Notes: generated by a model from the letters alone, not told the origin. Positions 8,036 to 17,057 are shown, counted from the stretch's first letter. The stretch is 64,000 nucleotides of DNA from an uncultured Pirellulales bacterium (GCA_938015445.1 CALLPE010000001.1:1-64000), one strand, 5' to 3'. Made by a program: numbers and translations.

Positions 8036-10261
8036 ATGGCTTTTCCAAGGCGCGAACGGCCGCCCGATTTCCGCATCCTGCTGCAACAATCGCAGGCGGA
8101 AGAAGAACTTTCCACCAGTATTTTCCCGGAACCGAACGTTGCCCCACTACCAGATCGGCCGCCCGGCGCTACGTCGCCCGGCGCAGTGCAAGCAGCGCAT
8201 GCGGCGATACCCTGGGCGATTCCGGTGGCGTCGGCTGTGACCGGTGAACCATCCGCGCAGGTGCCGGTTGCGGCACCAATCGTGGGCCGTGCGGTGTCGG
8301 TACCGCCTTCGCCTATTTCCGAGCTACCCTATGCTGCCCCGACAACGCCGCCGGCGCCGATTCCCATCGGGCCTGGGCTTCAAAGTGCAGCATCGCCGTC
8401 CGTGGTGCAGCCAGCGGCGCGCCCGGTGGTGCCTTTGCAGCCAAGTGTGCAGCCAACTGAGCGGCAACGCAAGGCGGCATCGGTGGCTGTGGTCGGCAGG
8501 CCATCTGCTTCGCTGGCTGCCGGAGCAAGTCATTCCGCCGAAGAGCCAGAAGAGCTGGACGGCTTTTCCGCATTGTGGCAAAAGTTTGTCGAGAATAGTC
8601 ACGGTTGGGCGGTCAGTTTTGCCTTCCATCTTATACTGGTCATCGCGCTGCTGCTGTTGCGCTATGTGATCAGCTCGGGCGACAGCGTGCTGACGGCGAT
8701 ATTGCCGTCGGAAGATGCGGTGCAACTGGACGAGCTTGAGCCGCTTGTTGTAGAAGGCCCCAAGGTCGATACACGCGGCGGCGATCTGATGGACCGACTG
8801 GAGCCGGAGCCGCTTCAGCCGATGATCGACGGCCGCAACGCCATGGAAGGCATTGATGCCGCTGGCCAGGAACTTGCGCAGGCCAGCGTCGATTTCGTTC
8901 CCTTCAACGACGTGATTTCCAAATATGGCAGCGGCACCGGGCTGCTGGACCAATACGGCACCGGAAAAGGCAAGAAAGGCACCGGCTACGGCCTGAACGG
9001 CACGGGCCTAGGGTTGGGCGGACGCGGCGGAAGACGCGGAAAGGCCATTGGCGACGGGGCCACCAAAGAAAGCGAAGCAGCCGTCGATTTGGCGCTGAAG
9101 TGGCTGGCCGAGCATCAATTGCCCGACGGCGGCTGGTCGTTCAACCATCATCTGGCCCCAAGCTGTCAGGGGAAATGTCCCAACGTGGGCGAGATGCCCG
9201 ACGCCCGCATCGCCGCCACCGCCCTGGCACTGCTGCCGTTTTTGGGTGCGGGGCAGACCAACCAAGTCGGCAGGTATCAGAAGACCGTCGCCGGCGGCTT
9301 GAATTATTTGATCGCCCGCATGCAAATGACCCCCGACGGCGGCGCGCTGAACAACGACGGCGGCCCCAGCGGCGGGCGGATGTACGCCCACGGATTGGCC
9401 ACTATCGCGTTGTGCGAAGCCTACGGAATGCAGATGTCGCCGCAGGACTTGCAGAAACTCCGCGGCCAGTACGATTACGCTTATGATGGTTCGGGCGAGG
9501 CACACTCCGCTAAAAAACAACAGCAGCAGGAGCCGATTCCGATTCCGAACCTGGGCCGGGCGGCGCAGGCGGCGCTGAACTTCGTCATGTCGGCTCAGGC
9601 CCCCAACGGTGGGTGGCGATACAATCCACGGCAGCAAGGCGACACGTCGGTCGTCGGCTGGCAGTTGATGGGTCTGATGAGTGGCCGGATGGCCTACCTA
9701 CGCGTCAATCCCAATTCGTTTGTCGGGGCAAGTCATTTTCTGGATTCGGTCCAGCGCGACGATTATGGGGCCGACTACGGGTACACCGACAAGACGCGTG
9801 GTAGCCGGGCAACCCAGGCCATCGGACTGCTGTGCCGCATGTACTTGGGGTGGAAGCGGGACCATCCGGGCATCGTGGCAGGGGTGCAGCAACTCAGCGA
9901 AGTCGGCCCGCGCCACGGCGACATGTATTACAACTACTACGCTACTCAAGTGCTTCATCATTACGGCGGCGTGCATTGGGAGCAATGGAACCCCCGCATG
10001 CGCGACTCGCTAGTGGCCGCCCAGTCCAAGGAAGGCCACACCGCCGGCAGTTGGCATTTCCCCGGCGGCGATCACGGCGCCACCTCCGGCGGACGGTTGT
10101 ATTGTACCGCTATGGCCGCAATGACACTGGAGGTGTATTACCGGCACATGCCGCTGTACCGGGAAGGGATATTCGAGGGTCATGGCGGCGCGAAACAGGA
10201 GGAACAAGAGAAAGACAAGGAAGCCCAGCGGCAGGCCATCCCCGCACAAGAATTGGAATGA
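8036..10261 (+). CDS. TonB-like membrane anchor fused to alpha/alpha-toroid (prenyltransferase/squalene-oxidase repeat) domain
   Basis: The product is 741 residues. A Pro/Ala-rich cytoplasmic N-terminus (about 40-170) leads to a single membrane helix (about 190-211) that carries S194-F-A-F-H198. This is the SxxxH spacing of the TonB and TolA transmembrane helix. A Gly-rich linker (about 298-338) follows. A toroid of QxxxGGW-type repeats starts at about 345 (ALKWLAEHQLPDGGWSF, SAQAPNGGWRYNP, TAGSWHFPGG). The DxDD acid motif of class II terpene cyclases is absent, so cyclase activity is unlikely. It is homologous to the product of 36144-38438, which is co-encoded with ExbB and ExbD; this copy stands alone. 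I infer an envelope-spanning energy transducer or periplasmic scaffold. The start is the ATG 13 bases after a GGGGG stretch. Confidence 0.85.
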   Translation: MAFPRRERPPDFRILLQQSQAEEELSTSIFPEPNVAPLPDRPPGATSPGAVQAAHAAIPWAIPVASAVTGEPSAQVPVAAPIVGRAVSVPPSPISELPYAAPTTPPAPIPIGPGLQSAASPSVVQPAARPVVPLQPSVQPTERQRKAASVAVVGRPSASLAAGASHSAEEPEELDGFSALWQKFVENSHGWAVSFAFHLILVIALLLLRYVISSGDSVLTAILPSEDAVQLDELEPLVVEGPKVDTRGGDLMDRLEPEPLQPMIDGRNAMEGIDAAGQELAQASVDFVPFNDVISKYGSGTGLLDQYGTGKGKKGTGYGLNGTGLGLGGRGGRRGKAIGDGATKESEAAVDLALKWLAEHQLPDGGWSFNHHLAPSCQGKCPNVGEMPDARIAATALALLPFLGAGQTNQVGRYQKTVAGGLNYLIARMQMTPDGGALNNDGGPSGGRMYAHGLATIALCEAYGMQMSPQDLQKLRGQYDYAYDGSGEAHSAKKQQQQEPIPIPNLGRAAQAALNFVMSAQAPNGGWRYNPRQQGDTSVVGWQLMGLMSGRMAYLRVNPNSFVGASHFLDSVQRDDYGADYGYTDKTRGSRATQAIGLLCRMYLGWKRDHPGIVAGVQQLSEVGPRHGDMYYNYYATQVLHHYGGVHWEQWNPRMRDSLVAAQSKEGHTAGSWHFPGGDHGATSGGRLYCTAMAAMTLEVYYRHMPLYREGIFEGHGGAKQEEQEKDKEAQRQAIPAQELE

Positions 10262-10504
10262 CCCGCCGAACCGTCGGCCTTCAGATGTGCTCGTTGGCGT
10301 GCCGCCCGCCGCGCTCAATCCGTCGTGGCTGCTATGCGGCAAACGCAAATTGGTTGCCCCGTTGGTTGGCCCGACGGTTCTCGCTGGCTTGCAGTCGCCG
10401 CAGTGTAAGGGCCTTTTTTGGGCCGGTGGCTTTCAAGTCTCTGCGCGTATTGTCAGAAAGCCGTGGCGTTGCGGGAGGGTGTGGATGCAGCGCTCGGATG
10501 CCTG

Positions 10505-11257
10505 TTATTCGGGCATTTTCCATCCGAAACGTTCATAACAATGCCGAGCCGCCGGAGTAGTCAGGAAGTCCATCAACATTTTGGCCTGCTCGGGCCGGGA
10601 AGCAAAGCTGAGCATCCCCACCCCGGTGCCGCGCAGTACCTGTTGTTCAGGCGGCAAGTGAACCACTTGGATGCGTTCAGGGGCAAGATGCAGGAAAGCC
10701 GACCAGCCGAATGCCGCGTCCACTTTTCCCTGGGCCACTGCCTCAACAAGGGCGATACAGCCATTGGCGCGGAAGGTGATGTTCCTACGAATAGGCTCCA
10801 GTAACCCGACACGCGCCGCTACGTCTTCCCAAAGCCCTTTCAGGCAGTCGATGACTGATATACCGATCCTGACGCCCGGCCGGGCGAGGTCTTCCAGCTG
10901 CACGATACCTGCCGGGTTGCCAGCCGGTACGATAATGGCCGAAATCCGGCAGGCGATGGTGCAACGCTGACCCTTGGCCAGGAGACCACGCACCTCGGCC
11001 TCGTCGAGCAAGTATTCCGCTCCGCCAATAGCCAAGTCGTGAATCGCCGCGTCGGCTATTTCTTGGAGGAAATCGTGGTTGCCTCCGGCGGCTGCGGCCT
11101 CTTCGGCTACTGGCTGCGCGCAGTGGCGGCTGCACACGCTGATCTCAACGTCTAGGCCGGTTTGTTGCCTGAAGATGCCAACGGCCTGTTTCAGCGGCGC
11201 GGCGCAGGCGCGTGCGCAGAACACTTTGACGGCATTTTCACTCCGCCTGTCGAACAT
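10505..11257 (-). CDS. ModA-like molybdate-binding-type protein without signal peptide
   Basis: The product is 250 residues. The fold pattern is that of type II periplasmic binding proteins of the ModA/WtpA group: a PLKQAVGIFRQQTGLDVEIS start, an IIVPAGNPAGIVQLEDLA segment, GVRIGI, ALVEAVAQGKVDAAFGWSA, and a C-terminal AKMLMDFLTTPAARHCYERFG. It has no signal peptide or lipobox, and no ModB or ModC gene lies nearby, so it is unlikely to be an ordinary transporter component. Two CX3C motifs (C14/C18 and C42/C46) sit in the first lobe where ModA normally has ligand-contacting Ser/Ala residues. They could bind a metal (inference). A cytoplasmic sensor or metal-handling protein is one alternative. 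Start ATG 11257 follows a G-rich AGAGGG-type sequence. It converges with the preceding toroid gene. Confidence 0.8.
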   Translation of the reverse strand: MFDRRSENAVKVFCARACAAPLKQAVGIFRQQTGLDVEISVCSRHCAQPVAEEAAAAGGNHDFLQEIADAAIHDLAIGGAEYLLDEAEVRGLLAKGQRCTIACRISAIIVPAGNPAGIVQLEDLARPGVRIGISVIDCLKGLWEDVAARVGLLEPIRRNITFRANGCIALVEAVAQGKVDAAFGWSAFLHLAPERIQVVHLPPEQQVLRGTGVGMLSFASRPEQAKMLMDFLTTPAARHCYERFGWKMPE

Positions 11258-12020
11258 CCCGCCTACCCTCTGCGATATATTATCAACGTGATTTGTTTAT
11301 TGCACAAGACGATGAATATTCTGGAGTTTACCCAGTGTCGATTTGGCCAGGATTTGTTAATGGCTTTGGATTTGCGGCGATTTACGGTGCGCCGAGCGAC
11401 TGGTCGAGGTGTAAGCTGATAGCCAAAACGCAACGGTGTTATCAACGCTTACAGTGCCCACCGAAGTCCACGGACTCGAAGCACTTTGAGCAGTAACACT
11501 TATTCGTGGTAGCGCAACACTGGGTAAACTCCAGGATTATATTCCTTGAGGCAATTGCAGCGTGCGCCCATCGGGCACGCTCCCGTAGCCCAGCACGTCA
11601 CAGCCCGCGGCTGCGCAAGCGCCGCGTGCCCGCGCACTGTACGCGTGCCCGCGCACTGTAGAGGTTTGCGGGTGCCTGCCAACGGTATTTCCCCGTCCGG
11701 GCTGCGTGGGGCGTCCGGCACTCTTGCAGCACCTCCGGCCACAATACTTTTGCTCCATCGGCGCGCCCAGTTTTATGACATGCACAATCAGCGCCAATCT
11801 GGGAACGGAAAAAGGATGGTGTGCTTGCGGGACTGGGGGAATCTGGGAATCTTGGTTTGGTGCATAGTTGCGAGCGGGCTAACGTGTGGGGCGATAGTAA
11901 GCCGAATGGTAATTTGGGCAACCTCGCCTTTCTGCCCAACAACGGATACCGCGCGCCGAAGCGAGGGCTATCTTCGGTGCTACCCAAAATGCCAGCTACC
12001 GGCCCGGAAGCGCCCAAGCA
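11258..12020. other. 763-bp spacer between divergent genes
   Basis: The stretch next to 11270-11320 is AT-rich and probably holds the promoter of the ModA-like gene. A plus-strand open frame entering from about 11546 is Arg/Ala-rich, contains a perfect DNA repeat and continues into the next gene in another frame, so I do not accept it. A perfect 19-bp tandem duplication at 11623-11660 is listed separately. Confidence 0.5.
11623..11660. repeat. perfect 19-bp tandem duplication
   Basis: CGCGTGCCCGCGCACTGTA occurs at 11623-11641 and again, without a mismatch, at 11642-11660. The lack of divergence suggests it is recent. The unit contains a short GTGC/GCAC inverted repeat. Confidence 0.9.
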
Positions 12021-13877
12021 ATGAGCGAACTGTGCGCTGCATTGCGAATGTGCGTGATGCTGCTCGTCTGCATGTTGGGACAGGGCAGGGGGGGGTGCGC
12101 CGAGAGGCCCACTCCTGGACAGCCGGTCTTGCCCCGACTGCCAAAGATGCCTATCTTGACACAGCTTTTCGGAGGCGGACCACCGCCGGCTCAGGTTTGG
12201 CGGCTCCCACCGGTTGACTCTTCGGCCAACTCATCGGCCAGCAGCGACGAACTGCCCAAGCCGAGCACCAGCAATCAGCCCGTCGCTAGCCACCGACCTA
12301 GCGCCGAACAGCGGCCAGGTGTCCAGGATCGGTCTGATGTCGTGCGTCACTCTGATGTCGTGCGTCAGTCTGATGTCGTGCATCAGTCCGATGTCGTGCA
12401 TCAGTCCGGCGTCTTGGATCAGCTCAGTTTGTTACCTCAGCAATTGATTGGCGGGCAGTTAGGTGGCAGCGGTCATCTCCGCGGCGGACATGAGCCAAAC
12501 GGCGCCGGTCAAAACAGGGGCGGCTATTTGACCGGCTTTGGCCGGCCGTCACTCGACGACGTTCAGCCCAGTGCCTTTGCTGGGCCTGGCACCGGCCTTG
12601 AACTTCAGTCGGTCCAGCCCGACCTGCTAGCGGCAGGGCAGGGGGGCGAAACGCTCGAGGCCGCTTGGACGCAGGCCTTGGCGGCAAATCGCTTGTTGGA
12701 AAGCAAGCGCTGGGCGGTATCTTCGGCCGAGCTGTCGCTTAAGGCGGCTGTTGCCCAGCGCTGGCCGAGCGTAACGCTGGACGGCTCTTATACTGTCCGC
12801 AGCGACGAACCAAGTCTGCGGATCACAAGCCCCTTTGTTCCACCAGGCCTGGACAGTTTTGCGATCCAGCAGAACGAGTCGTTTGCCTTTCGGGGGATTG
12901 TGGATGTGCCGTTATACACCAGTGGGCGAATTCGCGCCGGGATCGAGGCGGCAGAAGCGCGGCTTTCAGCCGCCGCGGTCGATCAGGACGAGGCCCGGGG
13001 CCAGTTGAAGCTGGAAGTGGCCGAGACATATTTGGCCGTGTTGCGGGCCCAGAAGGAGCTGGAGGTCTGCCAGCAGGCCGTGCGCAGCCTTCAATCGCAC
13101 TACCGCGACGTACAACTGCTGTTTAGCCATCAGCAAGTGCCGGAAAACGACCTGCTGTCGGCCCGAGTAGCCTTGGCCGACGCCCAGCAAAAACTGATTC
13201 AGGCCCGCAACAGCCTCGATATATCCTGTGCGGCGTACAATCGGCAGTTGGGTCGGCCGTTGGAGGCGCCCGTTCGGCTGGCCGAACTGGAGCCGCAGTT
13301 CGTTGCCGAAGAGCTTCAGCCACTTACCGAGGCGGCGATTCGCAACCGTCCTGTCATAATTGGTCTTGCGCTACAGGCCCAGGCGCTGCAACATCAAGCC
13401 GAAACTGTGCGCGCCAAAAGCGCGCCGCAGGTAACGCTACGCGGTGAGTATGCCTTCGAGGAAAACCGTTACCGAAACCCGGAAGGCCTGGCAGCCGTAG
13501 GAGTGGGTCTGACGTGGAACGCCTTCGACGCCGGCCGCAACCGGCACGAGGCCGCTGCCTTGATGCATCAGGCCGAAGGCGTCCGCCGGCTGATGCTGGA
13601 CGTACAATCGCGCGTGGCCTTAGAAGTGCGCCGGGCATGGCTGGAAATCCAGCAGTCGCACAAGCGGCTGGAGGTGACGGCCGAGGCGATCCGCTGGGCG
13701 GACGAGAATCTACGCATCGTGCGAAAGCGCTACTTGGCCGGGCTTGGCACAAGCACCGAGGTGCTGGACGCCGAAACGCAGCGAGCGCACGCCTTTCGGA
13801 ACCATTATCACGCCTTGTACGACGCAGTGCTGGCCGAATTGAGACTGCAATACGCGACCGGCCGGTTGCAACGGTAA
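12021..13877 (+). CDS. TolC-family outer-membrane efflux protein
   Basis: The product is 618 residues, longer than E. coli TolC (about 470 mature). A short hydrophobic export segment covers about 8-20. A low-complexity region then runs to about 195 and includes five hexapeptide repeats of the SDVVRQ/SDVVHQ type. The outer-membrane efflux domain follows (about 200-615): ETLEAAWTQALAANRLLES, LKLEVAETYLAVLRAQKELEV, and a second helical half with RHEAAALMHQAEG and VRRAWLEIQQSHKRLEVTAEA, closing with RKRYLAGLGTSTEVLDAETQ. These are typical TolC/CusC helix patterns. No inner-membrane pump or membrane-fusion protein is adjacent, so partners are encoded elsewhere. GGGCAGGGG occurs twice inside (12083, 12636), encoding Gly-Gln/Arg-Gly stretches in variable regions. 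Confidence 0.9.
   Translation: MSELCAALRMCVMLLVCMLGQGRGGCAERPTPGQPVLPRLPKMPILTQLFGGGPPPAQVWRLPPVDSSANSSASSDELPKPSTSNQPVASHRPSAEQRPGVQDRSDVVRHSDVVRQSDVVHQSDVVHQSGVLDQLSLLPQQLIGGQLGGSGHLRGGHEPNGAGQNRGGYLTGFGRPSLDDVQPSAFAGPGTGLELQSVQPDLLAAGQGGETLEAAWTQALAANRLLESKRWAVSSAELSLKAAVAQRWPSVTLDGSYTVRSDEPSLRITSPFVPPGLDSFAIQQNESFAFRGIVDVPLYTSGRIRAGIEAAEARLSAAAVDQDEARGQLKLEVAETYLAVLRAQKELEVCQQAVRSLQSHYRDVQLLFSHQQVPENDLLSARVALADAQQKLIQARNSLDISCAAYNRQLGRPLEAPVRLAELEPQFVAEELQPLTEAAIRNRPVIIGLALQAQALQHQAETVRAKSAPQVTLRGEYAFEENRYRNPEGLAAVGVGLTWNAFDAGRNRHEAAALMHQAEGVRRLMLDVQSRVALEVRRAWLEIQQSHKRLEVTAEAIRWADENLRIVRKRYLAGLGTSTEVLDAETQRAHAFRNHYHALYDAVLAELRLQYATGRLQR
12083..12091 (+). repeat. copy of the recurrent 9-mer GGGCAGGGG
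   Basis: This is listed as the type copy. Exact copies on the plus strand start at 713, 12083, 12636, 17958, 17987, 18593 and 18966. Reverse complements start at 36019, 37368, 37602, 41627, 43760 and 45466. Most lie in the sense strand of a gene or transcript. The function is unknown. Confidence 0.7.
12332..12421 (+). repeat. five 18-bp tandem units inside the TolC-family gene
   Basis: The unit is GTCTGATGTCGTGCGTCA and near copies, at 12332, 12350, 12368, 12386 and 12404. The last copy is the most diverged. The period keeps the reading frame and gives the SDVVxQ hexapeptide repeats in the N-terminal low-complexity region. Confidence 0.9.
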
Positions 13878-14306
13878 CACATCGCTTGCCGACTGCTCGA
13901 ATTGTGCCGAACAGACTAGCTCGACAGTGGGTCAAGTCACTTTGCGCCGCAGTCGGTGATTTGACATCTGGCCTGCATATTCTAGCTTTCATTAGTGGAT
14001 TTCAGCTCGTCTTTGCTATCCGGCCTCAGCGCCGCGCATTTCAAAATGCTACTGTTCGCCTTTCGCGGCCGGGGGGGACCGGGTTAGTCGAAGATTCCCT
14101 TCCAACTTAGGCACCATTGTGCGACCTTTGGCGGCTAGTCGGTGCTGTCGGCTTAGTCGCCATCGGGTCGAGCAGGTCGCCCCGGGCCTCGCCTGGGCCT
14201 GATTCGACGCTGCGCGAGTGCTTTTCGCGCACGGCAATCGCCGTACGCAGCGTTCGCAGCACGCTGAAGTCTTGCTACCTCGAGCTAACAGCTTTGTGAT
14301 TGCACC
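13878..14306. other. spacer, nothing recognised
   Basis: The spacer is 429 bp between the TolC-family gene and the N-acyl amino acid synthase gene. I see no convincing open frame, terminator or promoter. Confidence 0.4.
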
Positions 14307-15092
14307 ATGGTAGTCGAACCGTGCGGCGCTGAGTTGGCCGCCGAGACCACGGCGGGCATCGAGTACAAGATCGCCGAGACCCGCCAAGAGCGGGAAGCTG
14401 CCTTCCGGCTGGTGTACCAATCGTATCTGCGCAGCGGATTGAGCGATCCGAATCCCTGGCAGATGCGGGTAACTCCTTATCACCTCTTGCCCACCACCCA
14501 AGTGCTGATCGCCAAATTACGCGACGAGGTGATATTCACCGCCAGCCTGGTGGCCGACGGCGAGTTGGGCTTGCCGATGGAGTGCGTGTACGGCGAAGAA
14601 CTGGATGCCTACCGGGCGCGCGGATTGTGGCTGGCCGAGGTTTCTTGCCTGGCCGACCGGCGCGAGCATCTGCGCGGTTTCTTTCCCGTGTTCCTACGGC
14701 TCAGCCGCTTGCTGGTGCAGTTTGCCATGTATCAGGGAATGGACGGACTGGTGGCGGCAGTGCACCCCAAACACGCTCGGTTCTACAAGCGTTACATGTG
14801 CTTTCTGCCGATGGGCCAGGAGAAAAGCTACCCTACCGTAAGGCACCGTCCGGCCGTGGCGCTATGGCTAGAGTTCTCCCGCTTTTACGGCGAATTACGC
14901 TGCCATCAAAACTATCAGGTGTTCTTCGGAGAGCAATTGCCCCAGCAGCAGCTTCAGCCTTGCTTCATGAGTCAAGCAGAACGGGAGTACTTCGGCGCGA
15001 TGATCGATCCAAGCTTCAAGTTGGCCCCGTTGGGAAGCGAGGATCTGGGCGTAGGCCCGCTGGTTGGGGAACCGGCTTCGCACGTGGCCTGA
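14307..15092 (+). CDS. FeeM-like N-acyl amino acid synthase (GNAT fold)
   Basis: The product is 261 residues. It begins with the autoinducer-synthase/FeeM pattern IEYKIAETRQEREAAFRLVY, then YHLLPTTQVLIAKLRDEVIFTASLV, the acidic and Leu-rich GLPMECVYGEELD, and WLAEVSCLADRR. In FeeM-type enzymes this fold joins a fatty acyl chain from acyl-ACP to an amino acid. The conserved V-x-P-K-H-x-x-F-Y-x-R block is present as AAVHPKHARFYKRYM, followed by GQEKSYPTVRHRPAVAL. The C-terminal 50 residues are variable. It lies upstream of the FHA gene and of fabI, an acyl-ACP pathway enzyme, but with long spacers, so co-regulation is not shown. The product could be a lipid signal or a membrane lipoamino acid (inference). 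There is no export signal, so it is cytoplasmic. Confidence 0.8.
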   Translation: MVVEPCGAELAAETTAGIEYKIAETRQEREAAFRLVYQSYLRSGLSDPNPWQMRVTPYHLLPTTQVLIAKLRDEVIFTASLVADGELGLPMECVYGEELDAYRARGLWLAEVSCLADRREHLRGFFPVFLRLSRLLVQFAMYQGMDGLVAAVHPKHARFYKRYMCFLPMGQEKSYPTVRHRPAVALWLEFSRFYGELRCHQNYQVFFGEQLPQQQLQPCFMSQAEREYFGAMIDPSFKLAPLGSEDLGVGPLVGEPASHVA

Positions 15093-15270
15093 CGGCTGCC
15101 GCACTGTGACAAGCCGCAAGCGTATCGCCGAAACAAGTGGATTGCCGGCTCGGGCGATGGTAACATAAAAGTATAAGCGGCTTGCTGTTACGGCGCAGCA
15201 CGCCGCACCGGGCAGCGGCAGTTAGGTCCGAGTCTTTAGGGCCGAGTCCACTTGCAGCGATTTGGGCGTC

Positions 15271-16830
15271 ATGGCCGGAGAGTACTGGTGTAAGCGCGGA
15301 CTGGTAATCGTGGTCGATGGGCCGTTGGAGAGGTCGACCATCACGGTAGAGAAACCGTTTGCGCGAGTGGGTTCCCATCCCCAATGCGATGTAGTGCTGA
15401 ACGACCCCGAAGTTCCCCGCAGGGCCCTCTATTGCCACGCCACTGACGACGGCGTGTACGTAGTGAGTTTGTTTATTGGTGACGAGGGTTCTGGGCACGC
15501 CCGCGGTTGGATCGATTCGCGGCAGGCAATTGCTATCGGTCCTTACCGGATATTTGTTCAGCCTACCGGTTCGATCGTCACCCCGCTGGCAGCCCCGGCC
15601 CTCGAGGCCCCGGAGCCGCCGGCCGCCTCTCAGCCGTTGCTTGCCGTGGGGCTGAATGGCCAGAAGACGAAATCCTACCGGCTGTCGCGTCGGCTGACGG
15701 TCGTCGGCCGGGGCAAGCTGAGCACCCTGCGCCTTGCCGACGGGTACGTATCGACCACACACTGCGTGCTGTATCGTGAAGGCGGCAGATTGTGGGTAAT
15801 CGACTTGCTCAGTGCCAATGGAACCAAGTACCAGGGAGAGCCGATCGATGTGTTGGAACTGCTGCCGCACGAGTCGGTCGCCATTGGCAACACCGTGTTG
15901 ACTTACGCCGCCACAGGTGAAGATCACAGTGCGCCTGCCACCACGCCAGCCGGCAGCGAAATGGCACTCACGCCCGACAGCTCCATCTGGTCGTCCAGTG
16001 GACCGGATTACACCGCGCTGGAAGGTTCCGACTTGGCTCAGGCCAAGGCACAGTGGGAAGCCGAGCGGCAACAACTCCAGTCGCGGCTGGATGAACTTAC
16101 CGAACAACTGGCACAACAGGGCGAAGAACTCCGCCAAGAACGGGCTCGGCTGGAGGCTGGCCTTGCACAACTCCAGCAGCAACAAGCCCAGTTTCAGGCC
16201 GAACAGCAAGCGGCTGAAAGCTACTGGCGTTCGCAGATGGCCGCTTTAGAAGGTCTACAGGCACAAATTTCTTCGCAGCAACAGGAACTGTTCCGTCAGC
16301 AACAACAATGGCAAGCCGAGCACGCTCGGTTGGAAGAAGAGCTGCAACAACGTGCCCGGCAATTGGAAGAGAAAGCCGCCAAACTAGCTGCCTGGGAAGA
16401 GAAACTGCTACAACTAGCGCGGCTACAATCGCAAAGCTTGCCGGAACATCTTTCGGCCGGGTCAATAGGTCCCGACGTAATGGCGCAACCAGCGGCCCCG
16501 GTGACAGGAGCAGCCGAAGAAGCGCAACCGGGCGCTGGCAGCCAGCAGCCGACGGCCGATTGGGCCTCGGCGGACGAGAATCGCCGGGCGGCGCGTGAGG
16601 CGGTGGCCAAGCTCGACGAACAGTCGGCCTTGGAGTTGGAGCAGCTCAGCCAACAGATAACCGGTCGGCTCATCGAATTACAGGAATCAGTCTGGCGGCG
16701 CAACATGCTCAAGTATCTGGCCGCCGCGGCAGGAACGACAGGTCTGTTGTTGCTGGTTGTTATCCTTTGGCAACAGGGCGTCTTCGATAAACTGCTGGAA
16801 CTGCTGGTTCCCGGTATCGCCGACAAGTGA
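15271..16830 (+). CDS. tandem FHA-domain protein with coiled coil and C-terminal membrane anchor
   Basis: The product is 519 residues from ATG 15271; a TTG three codons earlier is possible. The first FHA-like domain (about 10-95) has FARVGSHPQCDVVLND but lacks the usual S-x-x-H, so phosphothreonine binding may be lost. The second (about 120-215) is typical: VGRGKLSTLRL, YVSTTHCVLYR, LWVIDLLSANGTKYQGEPI. A Gln/Glu-rich coiled coil covers about 250-385, followed by a Pro/Ala linker, a short helix and a membrane helix (about 480-500, AAAGTTGLLLLVVILW). The protein is therefore a cytoplasmic phosphopeptide reader tethered to the inner membrane by its tail. It probably responds to one of the Ser/Thr kinases common in this phylum (inference). 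Confidence 0.88.
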   Translation: MAGEYWCKRGLVIVVDGPLERSTITVEKPFARVGSHPQCDVVLNDPEVPRRALYCHATDDGVYVVSLFIGDEGSGHARGWIDSRQAIAIGPYRIFVQPTGSIVTPLAAPALEAPEPPAASQPLLAVGLNGQKTKSYRLSRRLTVVGRGKLSTLRLADGYVSTTHCVLYREGGRLWVIDLLSANGTKYQGEPIDVLELLPHESVAIGNTVLTYAATGEDHSAPATTPAGSEMALTPDSSIWSSSGPDYTALEGSDLAQAKAQWEAERQQLQSRLDELTEQLAQQGEELRQERARLEAGLAQLQQQQAQFQAEQQAAESYWRSQMAALEGLQAQISSQQQELFRQQQQWQAEHARLEEELQQRARQLEEKAAKLAAWEEKLLQLARLQSQSLPEHLSAGSIGPDVMAQPAAPVTGAAEEAQPGAGSQQPTADWASADENRRAAREAVAKLDEQSALELEQLSQQITGRLIELQESVWRRNMLKYLAAAAGTTGLLLLVVILWQQGVFDKLLELLVPGIADK

Positions 16831-17011
16831 CCCCCACGATAGCAGCCGTCAGCCTTGACCGCCGGGCCTGCGCCGTCGCACGTGTTTTACCCCGGTGTTG
16901 ACCTTCCAGCTTCGCGCCTATTGGGCCGCGATTGCCGGTGGACCGCTTGCATCCGGTGCGCTTTGGTCGTTACCCTAGAATCCCATTGTGCCGCGCGGTG
17001 ACCGGCGACCG

Positions 17012-17044
17012 CATTACTGCCGAAAAGCAGCAACATTACTGCCG
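17012..17044 (+). promoter_or_regulatory. paired 11-bp direct repeat upstream of fabI
   Basis: CATTACTGCCG occurs at 17012-17022 and 17034-17044. The 22-bp spacing is two turns of the helix, and the pair sits 14 bases before the fabI start and next to its ribosome-binding site. It could be an operator or a small duplication; only the repetition is seen. Confidence 0.3.
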
Positions 17045-17057
17045 GAAAGGAGTCGGT

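Noticed and set aside
8036..10261. Squalene-hopene or other terpene cyclase
   Set aside because: The DxDD acid motif is absent, and the toroid is fused to a membrane anchor and linker.
11546..12217. 223-residue open frame on the plus strand
   Set aside because: It includes the perfect 19-bp duplication and overlaps the TolC-family start in another frame; composition is Arg/Ala-rich.
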